Shown: positions 1 through 7,513 of the stretch, one piece after another
Position numbering within the stretch: the first letter of the stretch is position 1
Layout of the letters: every line of letters begins with the position of its first letter
DNA from: a virus
DNA length: 26,164 nucleotides
Virus record (IMG/VR): IMGVR_UViG_3300046463_000073
Coordinates: 1-26,164 of that record
Strand: one strand, 5' to 3'
Notes under the pieces: generated by a model
The model's input: the letters and a program-made list of their open reading frames with translations, nothing else
What the model was told of the DNA's origin: nothing
Databases searched by the model: none
Made by a program: the position numbers and the translations under genes

Positions 1-347
1 CTATCGTACTCGCTCGCGCTGCTGGGACGTGGACTAACTCGGACCTAGTGCTAGCTGCCAATCTGGCCCGCTGCCAATCCGATATTGTCCGCCTCCAGGT
101 AGACCTAGAGGTAGAAGGAGACGTGTCCACGTCCCAGAAGGGTACGCCGGTAGTAAATCCGAAACATGCCCTTATCGAAACCCTCTCACGGCGCGCAGTC
201 GCTCTTAGCCGTGCCCTCCACGTCCACGCAGAGGCTACGCAGGGCCGCTCCCGAGACGCTGGCAATAAGCTAGGTGCGGAGCAGGCCGCTAGAGACGTAG
301 TGCAGGACGACGAGGACGGGCTTATCCCGCGTCTCCGCGCTGTATGA
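1..347 (+). CDS. terS: Terminase small subunit, P27-like (5' partial)
   Basis: The reading frame is open from the first bases of the window, so the true start lies upstream; the GTG at 48 is only an internal candidate. The visible 114 codons begin within a segment reading GTWTNSDLVLAANLARC, followed by a KGTPVVNP motif and a helix ending in acidic residues. That pattern (W..D......A, then KG..V.NP) is typical of P27-family small terminase subunits, which recognise packaging sites on phage DNA and hand them to the large subunit. The stop overlaps the next start as ATGA, which indicates translational coupling with the large terminase. Family assignment is by pattern only; position next to the large terminase strongly supports it. 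Confidence 0.8.
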   Translation, partial: IVLARAAGTWTNSDLVLAANLARCQSDIVRLQVDLEVEGDVSTSQKGTPVVNPKHALIETLSRRAVALSRALHVHAEATQGRSRDAGNKLGAEQAARDVVQDDEDGLIPRLRAV

Positions 348-1897
348 CGAAACGCCCACTTACACGGGGCGAAAAGGTAATTGCATTCTGCGAAAAGTAC
401 TGCCGTGTGCCCGAAGGGGCGCTTGTGGGCCTGCCTCTCAAGTTCGAAGACTTCCAACGCAAGTTCATCCTTGATGTCTACGATAACCCGCACGGGACGA
501 AGAACGGCTACCTCAGTATCGCCCGAAAGAACGGTAAGAGCGCAGTAATCGCAGCCCTCCTCCTCGCCCACTTGGTAGGCCCGGAAGCGAAGCTCAATAG
601 CCAGATTGTCTCCGGGGCTATGTCCCGCGAGCAGGCAGCGATTATCCACGCGCTGGCCTCGAAGATGGTCCAGCTATCCCCGGAGCTTTCCTCCCTCGTC
701 CGTATCGTCCCCTCGGGGAAGCGGCTGTACGGCCTTCCTCTCAATGTGGAATACAAGGCCCTCTCCGCAGAAGCGAAGACTACGCACGGCCTCTCCCCTA
801 TCCTCGCAATCATTGACGAGGCGGGCCAGATTCAGGGGCCGCAGTCGGACTTTATCGACGCTATCACCACGGCCCAGGGCGCGCACGAGAATCCTATGAT
901 TCTGGTAGTGAGCACGCAGGCGGCTTCGGACGCGGACTTGCTCTCTATCTGGATCGATGATGCTCTCGCAGCGAATGACCCTCATACGGTAGTCCATCTC
1001 TACGCGGCCAAGCAGGACGCGGAGCTTATGGACCGTGAGGCGTGGCGTGCGGCTAATCCTGCCCTCGGTATCTTCCGCTCTGAGGCGGACGTACTGAATC
1101 AGGCACAGAAAGCCGTCCGGATGCCTACCAGTGAGAACACGTTCCGGAACCTAATCCTTAACCAGCGCGTATCCACGGTCTCTCCGTTCATCTCTCGGGA
1201 TGTCTGGAAGTCCTGCGGCCTCGCTCCGGTGGAATTCGACAAGGATACGCAGGTATTCGGCGGGCTGGACCTCTCCTCCCGTACCGACCTTACCTCGCTC
1301 CAGCTTATCGGCAGGGTTAAGGGCGTGTGGCAGGTAGCGTCCTACTTCTGGACCCCGGAGGCTGGCCTCTCGGACCGGGCCAAGACAGACCGTGCTCCGT
1401 ACGATGTCTGGGCCAAGGAAGGAAGCCTCCGGCTCACTCCCGGTAAGACCGTGGACTACGAGTACGTAGCCAAGGACATAGCGGAAATCTGCTCCGGCCT
1501 GCGCCTCCATTCCATCGCTTACGACCGCTGGCGTATCGACTTGCTGAAGAAGGAATTTTCCGACATCGGCATAGATACGGAGCGGCCCGCGAAGGAAGGC
1601 GGAATCCTGCCCCTCGTCCCTCACGGGCAGGGCTATAAGGACTTCGCCCCTGCTATGGACCTGCTGGAGGAAGTCCTCCTTAACGGCCAGCTTGCACACG
1701 GGATGCACCACGTACTAACCATGTGCGCGGCTAACGCCGTGGTAGCCAAGGACCCGGCAGGGAACCGGAAGCTAGACAAGAAGAAGGCCACAGGCCGTAT
1801 CGACGGTCTGGTAGCCCTAACAATGGCTTTCGGAGCTACGGTCCTCGCGGCTGGAGACCTAGAGCCGGAGAAACAATTCCAATTCTTCGCCCTATAA
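344..1897 (+). CDS. terL: Terminase large subunit (ATPase/nuclease)
   Basis: This 517-aa protein is the packaging motor that pumps DNA into proheads and cuts the concatemer. A Walker A-like RKNGKSA lies at residues 61-67, and a hydrophobic strand ending in the Walker B acidic pair (ILAIIDEA) at 153-160. An STQA coupling motif is at 190-193. The nuclease domain opens with GGLDLSSRTDLTSL at about 306-319, where D309 is the expected first metal ligand. Length and motif order fit the Terminase_1 (HK97/P27-associated) family. It starts inside the terS stop codon and ends 6 bases before the protease gene. Assignment is secure at family level. Confidence 0.96.
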   Translation: MTKRPLTRGEKVIAFCEKYCRVPEGALVGLPLKFEDFQRKFILDVYDNPHGTKNGYLSIARKNGKSAVIAALLLAHLVGPEAKLNSQIVSGAMSREQAAIIHALASKMVQLSPELSSLVRIVPSGKRLYGLPLNVEYKALSAEAKTTHGLSPILAIIDEAGQIQGPQSDFIDAITTAQGAHENPMILVVSTQAASDADLLSIWIDDALAANDPHTVVHLYAAKQDAELMDREAWRAANPALGIFRSEADVLNQAQKAVRMPTSENTFRNLILNQRVSTVSPFISRDVWKSCGLAPVEFDKDTQVFGGLDLSSRTDLTSLQLIGRVKGVWQVASYFWTPEAGLSDRAKTDRAPYDVWAKEGSLRLTPGKTVDYEYVAKDIAEICSGLRLHSIAYDRWRIDLLKKEFSDIGIDTERPAKEGGILPLVPHGQGYKDFAPAMDLLEEVLLNGQLAHGMHHVLTMCAANAVVAKDPAGNRKLDKKKATGRIDGLVALTMAFGATVLAAGDLEPEKQFQFFAL

Positions 1898-1903
1898 GGC
1901 CCC

Positions 1904-2527
1904 ATGCAAACTAAAGCATTCTCGGCTATCACAATCAAGGCTCTCCACGAGGACGAGCGGAAGATTGAAGGTATCGCCAGTACCCCGGCTCTGGACCGGG
2001 TTAAGGACATCGTAGAGCCTACCGGGCTTTACTTCGCAGCGGACGCCCCGCTCCTCCTGAATCACGATCATTCCCAGCCCGTAGGCAGTGTCCAATTCGG
2101 AACGCCCACGGATAAGGGTCTCCCCTTTACGGCCACTATCGCAAAGGTAGCCGAAGCGGGCGTAGTGAAGGACCGGACGGACGAGGCGTGGCATAGCGTA
2201 AAGAGCGGCCTTATCAAGGGCGTCTCTATCGGATTCATCCCGGACGAGTACGAACTCCTCGGGGAAGGGAAAGGCGTTCGCTTTACCAAGGCGAGCGTCC
2301 ACGAGTTATCCCTCGTGGCTATCCCGTGCAATCCGGAAGCGGTAATCACGGCTTTTAAGAGCCTAGCAAAGTCTGAGACTGCGGTAGCAGTCGAAGTACC
2401 GGGCGAAAACCCCGGAGAAGCAGCGCCGCAGGGCGAAACCCAAGGCGATAAAGCGGCCCCGGTCGCACCCGTTGTTAAAACCCCTCGTTCGGTCGCTATC
2501 GACCTTTCGTTTCGCCGTTATCAATAA
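1904..2527 (+). CDS. HK97-type prohead maturation protease
   Basis: This 207-aa protein belongs to the caudoviral prohead protease family (U35/S78 type). The family cleaves the N-terminal scaffold-like delta domain of the capsid protein and then itself during head maturation. Visible hallmarks are the LNHDHSQPVG motif with H54, the KGVSIGF motif with the probable nucleophile S108, and HELSLVAIPCNP from H133. The C-terminal 60 residues are Ala/Pro/Gly-rich and probably a disposable tail. An AAGG lies 4 bases before the ATG. It sits directly after terL and before the capsid gene, with no portal between, which departs from the usual order. Confidence 0.93.
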   Translation: MQTKAFSAITIKALHEDERKIEGIASTPALDRVKDIVEPTGLYFAADAPLLLNHDHSQPVGSVQFGTPTDKGLPFTATIAKVAEAGVVKDRTDEAWHSVKSGLIKGVSIGFIPDEYELLGEGKGVRFTKASVHELSLVAIPCNPEAVITAFKSLAKSETAVAVEVPGENPGEAAPQGETQGDKAAPVAPVVKTPRSVAIDLSFRRYQ

Positions 2528-2537
2528 GGACTACCTA

Positions 2538-3866
2538 ATGTCTATCGCAGAAAAAATCAAAGCACTCCGCGCACGCCTCGCACAAGCTGAAGCAGCGCGT
2601 AACGACCTCGTAGCTAAGTCGGTCGCAGAAGATCGCAGCCTCACGGACGACGAAGTTAAGCAATATAACGACTTCGGCTCGGAACTCGACGCAGGCGCAG
2701 CAGAATTGGGCCGTCTGGAGACCGTGGAGCGCTCGATTGCAGCGCAGGCCGTGGCAGTGGCTAAGGGCGGCGTCCCGGTCCAGAATCCGGCTACCCTCGA
2801 AGTCAAGCAGAACGCCCCGAAGGGTTCGGCATTCACGCGTACCGCTATGGTGCTGGCGAAGGCTAACGGCAATCTGTCGGTAGCTAAGGACCTCGTGGAA
2901 GCCCACTACAAGGACGACGCGGTTACGACCGGTATTATCAAGTCGGCAGTCTCGGCAGGTTCTACGCAAGTCGCAGCATGGGCCGGTAACTTGGTGTACC
3001 CGGAGCAGTACGGCGGTGACTTTATCGAACTCCTGTACCCGCAAACGGTCCTTGGTCGCCTGTCGCTGAAGAAGGTTCCGTTTAACGTCCGCATCGCGGG
3101 TATGACGGGCGGTACTTCGGTAGGCTGGGTGGGCGAAGCTGCACCGGCGCCGGTTACTTCGGCAGCGTTTAACGCTGTGTTCCTGACGTGGAGCAAGGTG
3201 TACGCCCTGTCGGTCCTCTCGCAGGAAATTATCCGCTTCAGCAATCCGGCAGTGGAAGCGATGGTTCAATCGGACCTCGTGCGCGCTACGGCACAGGGTA
3301 TCGACGCCACGTTCCTCGGCAGCGCGGCAGCAGTGCCGAACATCTCGCCCGCAGGTATGCTCAACGGCGTTACGCCTGTCGCAGCTACCGGCTCGGATTA
3401 CGAGTCGCTGCGTAAGGATGTGCAAGCCCTGATTGCTCCGGTTATCGCGGCTAACTATAACCTCTCGACTGCGGTTCTGGTTATGTCCCCGGCCCGTTCG
3501 CTGGCTATCGCTTCGATGCTTACCCCGCTGGGTACGCTGGCATTCCCGACTATGAACGGCACGGAAGGCGGCTACCTCATGGGTCTGCGTGTTATCACGT
3601 CGAATAACGTGAGCGGCTCGGCTATCTACCTGTTTATCCAGGATGAAATCTTCCTGTCGGAAGACGCAGGCCCGCAGATCGACATCTCGACGGAAGCCAG
3701 CATCATTATGGACAGCGCACCGGGCACGGGTGGAGCACTCACGGCACAGCCTACGAGCATGTTCCAGAATAACCTCGTGGCTATCCGTATCGGCCAGTTC
3801 ATTAACTGGGCGAAGCGTCGTAACCTCGCGGTCGCTTCCATCTCGGGCGCAGCCTACGGCTCGTAA
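2538..3866 (+). CDS. Major capsid protein, HK97 fold
   Basis: The 442-aa protein starts at the ATG preceded by AATAAGGA; an in-frame upstream start at 2472 lies inside the protease gene and is not needed. Residues 1 to about 100 are charged and helical (SIAEKIKALRARLAQAEAAR...), the expected delta domain removed by the protease. The rest has HK97-family features: AGNLVYPEQYGGDFIELL, then a Gly/Val-rich E-loop and P-domain region, and an A-domain with VLVMSPARSLAIASML. Codons differ from neighbours, with many TCG, CTG and GGT, as expected of a very highly expressed gene. A GC-rich hairpin follows the stop. Confidence 0.95.
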   Translation: MSIAEKIKALRARLAQAEAARNDLVAKSVAEDRSLTDDEVKQYNDFGSELDAGAAELGRLETVERSIAAQAVAVAKGGVPVQNPATLEVKQNAPKGSAFTRTAMVLAKANGNLSVAKDLVEAHYKDDAVTTGIIKSAVSAGSTQVAAWAGNLVYPEQYGGDFIELLYPQTVLGRLSLKKVPFNVRIAGMTGGTSVGWVGEAAPAPVTSAAFNAVFLTWSKVYALSVLSQEIIRFSNPAVEAMVQSDLVRATAQGIDATFLGSAAAVPNISPAGMLNGVTPVAATGSDYESLRKDVQALIAPVIAANYNLSTAVLVMSPARSLAIASMLTPLGTLAFPTMNGTEGGYLMGLRVITSNNVSGSAIYLFIQDEIFLSEDAGPQIDISTEASIIMDSAPGTGGALTAQPTSMFQNNLVAIRIGQFINWAKRRNLAVASISGAAYGS

Positions 3867-3873
3867 TACTAAC

Positions 3874-3893
3874 GCCCCGCTTCGCGGCGGGGC
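3874..3893 (+). terminator. GC-rich hairpin after the capsid gene
   Basis: GCCCCGC and GCGGGGC form a perfect 7-bp stem around a 6-base loop, 7 bases after the capsid stop. There is no run of T after it, so it does not look like a strong intrinsic terminator. It could be a partial terminator or an mRNA-stabilising 3' end that keeps capsid transcript high relative to downstream genes. Confidence 0.4.
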
Positions 3894-3909
3894 ATAGCTT
3901 AGGATACCT

Positions 3910-4089
3910 ATGCGTCCACGCGACATTCTGCAAATCTATAACGCTATCAAGGCGGGCCTTATCGTCCTCCAGTTCTCGGGTAGCGCCCCTGCTGTCGGCA
4001 CGGGTGTTAATGGGAGCATCGCTCTCGACGCGAAGGACGGGAAGCGGTACGTGAAGGCCGCAGGCGCTTGGAGCGTCGCTTCTGTTTAA
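3910..4089 (+). CDS. Small head-region protein, 59 aa, unknown
   Basis: A short ORF, starting MRPRDILQIYNAIKAG, with an AGGA 5 bases upstream of its ATG. The C-terminal half contains GVNGSIALDAKDGKRYVKAAGAWSV. This resembles the short 'G..ALD...G..Y.K..GAW' elements seen in many phage structural proteins, where they form small beta-structured modules. Position right after the capsid gene and before the portal suggests a minor head or decoration protein. That is inference from context; I do not recognise the family. Confidence 0.65.
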   Translation: MRPRDILQIYNAIKAGLIVLQFSGSAPAVGTGVNGSIALDAKDGKRYVKAAGAWSVASV

Positions 4090-4108
4090 TCATTAGCTCG
4101 GAGGGCTT

Positions 4109-4276
4109 ATGCCTCAAAAAGTAACGGTACAAGCCCTGCGGGATATCGATTTTTCCCCGCCTCTCAAGGAGGGCGAACGCAGGGACTTTAGTCCCACAGA
4201 CGCCCGCCTCCTTATCTCTATGGGCTGGGCGAAGCCAGTAAATAAACCGGGCCGCCCTCGGCAGGAGACCAAATGA
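4109..4276 (+). CDS. Small head-region protein, 55 aa, unknown
   Basis: The ORF begins MPQKVTVQALRDIDFSPPLKEG with a GGAGGG Shine-Dalgarno just upstream, and ends RPRQETK. It overlaps the portal start as ATGA, so it is probably translated in a coupled way with the portal. Its layout (short strand, a DARLLISMGWAKP helix, basic tail) resembles small proteins that commonly sit among phage head genes and have no known function. It is too short for firm family assignment. Confidence 0.7.
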   Translation: MPQKVTVQALRDIDFSPPLKEGERRDFSPTDARLLISMGWAKPVNKPGRPRQETK

Positions 4277-5616
4277 ACCTTTTTAGCTGGGTCGGTAAGG
4301 CTGTAAAGAAGCGCCCTGCTGCATCGGTCGGGGCCTCCGCTGTCGGGGCACCCGGAGCAGCAGGCTACATCAAAGAGCCGTACACGGGCGCATGGCAGCA
4401 GAACCAGACCCTAACCACGCGGGACGGGATGCTTGCAAGCTCCGCCGTCTTCGCCTGTACGGACCTTATCTCCTCGGACGTGGCGAAGCTCCGCGTTAAG
4501 TACGTTGCCCTCAAGGACGGCGTATGGCAGGAGTCCAGCGCGCCCCGTTATACGAAGGTGCTCCGCAAGCCCAATCATTACCAGACGCGGGACCAGTTCT
4601 TTAAGGCGTGGGTTAGCTCTAAACTGGCCTGGGGAAATACCTACGTACTGCTGAGTCGGAATAACACCGGGGCCGTAGTCTCGATGGAAGTCCTTAACCC
4701 TAAGTATGTAGTCCCGCTCGTGTCCCCGGACGGCTCGATATTCTATCAAGTCACGGTCTCTCCCCTGCAAGTCACGCAGATGGAAACCGTTGTTATTCCG
4801 GCTCGGGACATTATCCACGATAGGGGTATCACGTCCTGGCATCCGCTCGTAGGTATGTCGCCTATTACGGCCTGCGCGGCTGCGGCCCTGCTGGCGAACG
4901 GCATTACCACGAACTCCGCAGCCTTCTTCGCCAACGCTTCCCGCCCCTCCGGCTTCCTCACGGCTCCGGGTGCTATCAGCAATGAGACAGCAGCCCGCCT
5001 CAAGGCGCAGGTAGAGGCGAACTACAGCGGGGCGAACGCGGGTAAAACGCTCGTGGGCGGGGACGGCCTTACGTACCAGCCTATGACTATGAGTGGGGCA
5101 GACGCCCAGCTTATAGAGCAGCTTAAATGGTCTACCGAAGACGTAGCCCGCTGCTTCCACGTCCCGTTACACAAGATCGGGGCGGACACAGGGAGCCGCA
5201 CGGCTAATAGCTCTGCTATCTACGAGGCTATGTATTACTCGGACTGCTTGCAGGGCTACCTAGAAGCTATCGAAAACCTGCTGGACGACTCGTTAGAGGT
5301 TCCGGACGGCTCGGGCTTCGAGTTCGATACTACCGGCCTTATGCGAATGGACGAGACGGCACGCCACACGGCTAACGCGCAGGCGGTAGGCTCGGGCGTT
5401 ATGAAAATTAACGAGGCTCGCGCAACTATCGGCCTCCCGCCCGTCGAAGGCGGGGATACCCCGTACCTCCAACAGCAGAACTACGCCCTGTCCGCCCTCG
5501 CACGGCGGGACACGCAGCCCGCACCCAGCGACGCCGCCCCGAAGCCCGCAGACGCGGCGCAGGCGGACAAACCAGCAGAGAAACCCCAGCCGAAGGAGGC
5601 CGTTCCGAATGAATGA
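4273..5616 (+). CDS. Portal protein, HK97 family
   Basis: This 447-aa protein forms the dodecameric portal through which DNA is packaged and ejected. Family-typical segments include CTDLISSDVAKLRVKYV near residues 60-77, the NPKYVVPLVSPDGSIFYQV strand pair, and DIIHDRG.....PLVGMSPITACAAA around 180-200. FHVPLHKIG follows about 290-300, and an acidic MRMDETARH.N helix lies near 355. The last 35 residues are Pro/Ala/Lys-rich and low-complexity. It overlaps the upstream small ORF (ATGA) and the downstream connector gene. It is placed after the capsid gene, whereas most HK97-like cassettes run terL-portal-protease-capsid. Confidence 0.95.
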   Translation: MNLFSWVGKAVKKRPAASVGASAVGAPGAAGYIKEPYTGAWQQNQTLTTRDGMLASSAVFACTDLISSDVAKLRVKYVALKDGVWQESSAPRYTKVLRKPNHYQTRDQFFKAWVSSKLAWGNTYVLLSRNNTGAVVSMEVLNPKYVVPLVSPDGSIFYQVTVSPLQVTQMETVVIPARDIIHDRGITSWHPLVGMSPITACAAAALLANGITTNSAAFFANASRPSGFLTAPGAISNETAARLKAQVEANYSGANAGKTLVGGDGLTYQPMTMSGADAQLIEQLKWSTEDVARCFHVPLHKIGADTGSRTANSSAIYEAMYYSDCLQGYLEAIENLLDDSLEVPDGSGFEFDTTGLMRMDETARHTANAQAVGSGVMKINEARATIGLPPVEGGDTPYLQQQNYALSALARRDTQPAPSDAAPKPADAAQADKPAEKPQPKEAVPNE

Positions 5617-5899
5617 CCTTATTACGCTGGACCAAGCCAAGGCCCAGCTCCGTATTGATGATACGGAGTCGGATACGGAGCTTGCGGGCATGGTTACGGC
5701 AGCTAGCGCGATCATCGTTAGCTACCTGAAGTCCCCGGAGGCTGCGGCCTACACAGTGGACACAGTTCCGCCCCACGTCCGTACAGCCGTCCTCCTCGTG
5801 CTCGCCTCCCTGTATCAGGACCGGGAGGGCATGGAAGACCCGATAGGCGTAGCGGTACAGTCGCTCCTCCGTAGGGACCGGGACCCGGCCCTCACATGA
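5609..5899 (+). CDS. Head-tail connector, gp6-like
   Basis: A 96-aa, mostly helical protein starting MNDLITLDQAKAQLRIDDTESDTELAGMVTAASAIIVSYL. The 'LITLDQAKAQLRID....D..L......A' opening is the signature of the HK97 gp6/QLRG-type connector family, which forms a ring beneath the portal. An AAGGAGG lies 9 bases before the ATG, and the start overlaps the portal stop by 8 bases. Its end overlaps the next gene (ATGA). Confidence 0.88.
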   Translation: MNDLITLDQAKAQLRIDDTESDTELAGMVTAASAIIVSYLKSPEAAAYTVDTVPPHVRTAVLLVLASLYQDREGMEDPIGVAVQSLLRRDRDPALT

Positions 5900-6255
5900 G
5901 TAAGACGAATCCACACAGGCTCGCGCAGGGCCTCCAGGCGGGCACGCTGGACGTGCGGGTATCTCTCCAGCGTCGCACCTCGGGCAAGGACGCCCTAGGC
6001 CAGCCTGTGGACTCGTGGACGGAATACGCGAAGGTCTGGGGAGACGTGCGGCAGCTTTCGGGCCGTGAGACCGTCTCCAGCACCTCCGTAGACACGGGTA
6101 ACGCCAGTATCCGCATTCGATACCGCACGGACGTAACCCACGCGGACCGGGCAGTAGCCCAAGGCATCGTGTTTAACATTGCCTCGGTTCTCCCTAACGT
6201 CAAGTCCCGCGAGTACACGGACTTGGTTTGTACGCAGAATGCAAATGACGGCTGA
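5896..6255 (+). CDS. Head closure / head-tail joining protein
   Basis: A 119-aa beta-rich protein. After a short N-terminal tail it reads LDVRVSLQRRTSGKDALGQPVDSWTEYAKVWGDVRQLSGRE, which is the recognisable core of the SPP1 gp16-like head-tail joining family (Phage_H_T_join). Such proteins form the stopper ring that closes the filled head and docks the tail. It overlaps the connector upstream and the tail terminator gene downstream, consistent with a tightly coupled connector block. Confidence 0.87.
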   Translation: MSKTNPHRLAQGLQAGTLDVRVSLQRRTSGKDALGQPVDSWTEYAKVWGDVRQLSGRETVSSTSVDTGNASIRIRYRTDVTHADRAVAQGIVFNIASVLPNVKSREYTDLVCTQNANDG

Positions 6256-6592
6256 AGCCATTATCTATAGCGCTCTCGTCTCTCTCGCCTCCGGGCGGGT
6301 GTTCCCTGACGTGGCCCCCGGATCCACGCCCGCACCCTGGCTAACCTATCAGGTAGTCGGCGGGCAGTCCTTCGCCACGGTGGACGCGGCCACGCCCGTA
6401 ACCCGTAACGCTCGGGTGCAGGTATCCGTATGGGCTAAGTCCCGTATGCAGGCTGCGGACCTAATGGAGCAGGCCTTCCAGTCGCTCGCTAACCCAGCAG
6501 TAAAGGCCGTGCCTATCGGCGGGCCGGTTAGTACCTTCGAGTCCGATACGTTGCTATACGGCTCATCCCTAGATTTTTCGATTACATATTAA
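6239..6592 (+). CDS. Tail terminator-like protein (DUF3168)
   Basis: I chose the ATG at 6239 (MQMTAEAIIYSAL); the ATG at 6245 two codons later is equally possible because neither has a clear Shine-Dalgarno. A longer in-frame start at 6179 lies deep inside the upstream gene. The sequence TAEAIIYSALVSLASGRVFPDVAP, then PWLTYQVVGGQSF and NARVQVSVWAKSRMQAADLMEQA, matches the DUF3168 pattern found in minor tail or tail-terminator proteins that cap the tail tube at the head-proximal end. It lies between head closure and tail tube genes, the normal place. Confidence 0.85.
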   Translation: MQMTAEAIIYSALVSLASGRVFPDVAPGSTPAPWLTYQVVGGQSFATVDAATPVTRNARVQVSVWAKSRMQAADLMEQAFQSLANPAVKAVPIGGPVSTFESDTLLYGSSLDFSITY

Positions 6593-6601
6593 GGATTGCA
6601 A

Positions 6602-7024
6602 ATGAGTTCTACTGCACAAACGGCACAAGGTACTGTTATTGCCATTGATACCGGCACGGGTACGCCCACTTGGACGCCTATCGTTAATGTCTCGGACATT
6701 AGCGGCTTCGATGGTAAGGCCTCGGAGATTGACACCACGGACCTTAGCTCGACGGCGAAAGAGCGTCGCCTGGGCTTGCAGGACTGGGGTAACGTTACCC
6801 TCGCCCTCAATATCAACCTGAAGGACGCTAGCCATTCGGCCCTTCTCGCAGCGAAGAAGGCAGGCACGCAAAAGAGCTTCAAAGTTACGCTCTCGGACGC
6901 TACCACGCTGGCCTTTAGCGCGTTCGTGGCTACGTTCCCCATCTCGGCAAAGGTGGACGGCGTGTACACGGGTTCGGTTAGCTTGACGATTACGGGCGAT
7001 ATTACCGTTACTGTCGGCTCGTAA
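6602..7024 (+). CDS. Major tail (tube) protein
   Basis: The ATG at 6602 follows AAGGA with 6-base spacing; an in-frame TTG two codons upstream is unlikely. The 140-aa product has the sequence course of lambda gpV-like tube proteins: a polar N-terminus, WTPIVNVSDISGFDGKASEIDTTDL, then LGLQDWGNVTLALNIN and a beta-rich C-terminus ending GDITVTVGS. Subunits of this protein stack as hexamer rings around the tape measure. Like the capsid gene it is enriched in TCG, CTG and GGT codons, fitting high expression. Confidence 0.88.
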   Translation: MSSTAQTAQGTVIAIDTGTGTPTWTPIVNVSDISGFDGKASEIDTTDLSSTAKERRLGLQDWGNVTLALNINLKDASHSALLAAKKAGTQKSFKVTLSDATTLAFSAFVATFPISAKVDGVYTGSVSLTITGDITVTVGS

Positions 7025-7173
7025 TGGACCGTGTAGAGCAATTGGTCCGCGAAGCAATGGAAGAAGTCCAGCGTAACGCGGTCCCCGTAATCCGTGGCCT
7101 CCTCGCAGCAGTCCGCGAGGAAGCGCCCCCGAAAATGTGCAGCTTCGAAGAAGGCTGCGAAAGCTGCCAATAA
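7024..7173 (+). CDS. Small Cys-tailed protein, 49 aa, unknown
   Basis: It starts at the A of the tube protein's TAA (TAATG overlap), which is good evidence that it is translated. The product is an amphipathic helix (MDRVEQLVREAMEEVQRNAV...AAVREE) followed by MCSFEEGCESCQ, giving three cysteines (C39, C45, C48) in the last eleven residues. That could bind metal or form disulfides, but nothing in the context proves it. I do not recognise a family. It ends 7 bases before the tail chaperone gene. Confidence 0.6.
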   Translation: MDRVEQLVREAMEEVQRNAVPVIRGLLAAVREEAPPKMCSFEEGCESCQ

Positions 7174-7180
7174 GGACGAT

Positions 7181-7513
7181 ATGAATAAGCTTGAACTCCT
7201 CGCAGCCCTCGCCCCAGAGATTAAGGACGTGGAAGTAAAGGCCCTCGGGACCTCGCTCCGGTTTAAGGTCCTTACGGGCCGTGCTCGGGACGCGCTGTAC
7301 TCGAATGCCGTTGCGAACGCGGATACCAGCCATTACGAGGCTAGCCTTATCGCTGCTTCCGTGGTGGACGCGGACGGCTCCCCGATGTTCTCCCCGGAGG
7401 ATGTGGATACCCTGCGCGATAGTAACTCTACACTCCTTACGGAACTCGCGGGCGCAGCTATGGCGGTTAATAAGCTGGGTGCGGACGCGGAGAAAGCCGC
7501 AGTAAAAAACTAA
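7181..7513 (+). CDS. Tail assembly chaperone, gpG-like (0-frame product)
   Basis: This 110-aa protein starts at the ATG preceded by AAGGA (7172-7176). It is the 0-frame product of a G/GT-type pair: abundant short chaperone that coats the tape measure during tail assembly. The sequence (MNKLELLAALAPEIKDVEVKALGTSLRFKVLTGRARDAL...) resembles tail-chaperone proteins found between tube and tape measure genes. It ends ...AAVKN at a TAA placed directly after a slippery A AAA AAC. Position, size and the frameshift signal support the assignment more than sequence similarity does. Confidence 0.8.
   Translation: MNKLELLAALAPEIKDVEVKALGTSLRFKVLTGRARDALYSNAVANADTSHYEASLIAASVVDADGSPMFSPEDVDTLRDSNSTLLTELAGAAMAVNKLGADAEKAAVKN

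Noticed and set aside
2535-3926. 463-codon antisense ORF over the capsid gene
   Set aside because: Product is a Arg/Cys/His-rich shadow without domains; it exists because the capsid gene avoids TTA, CTA and TCA codons.
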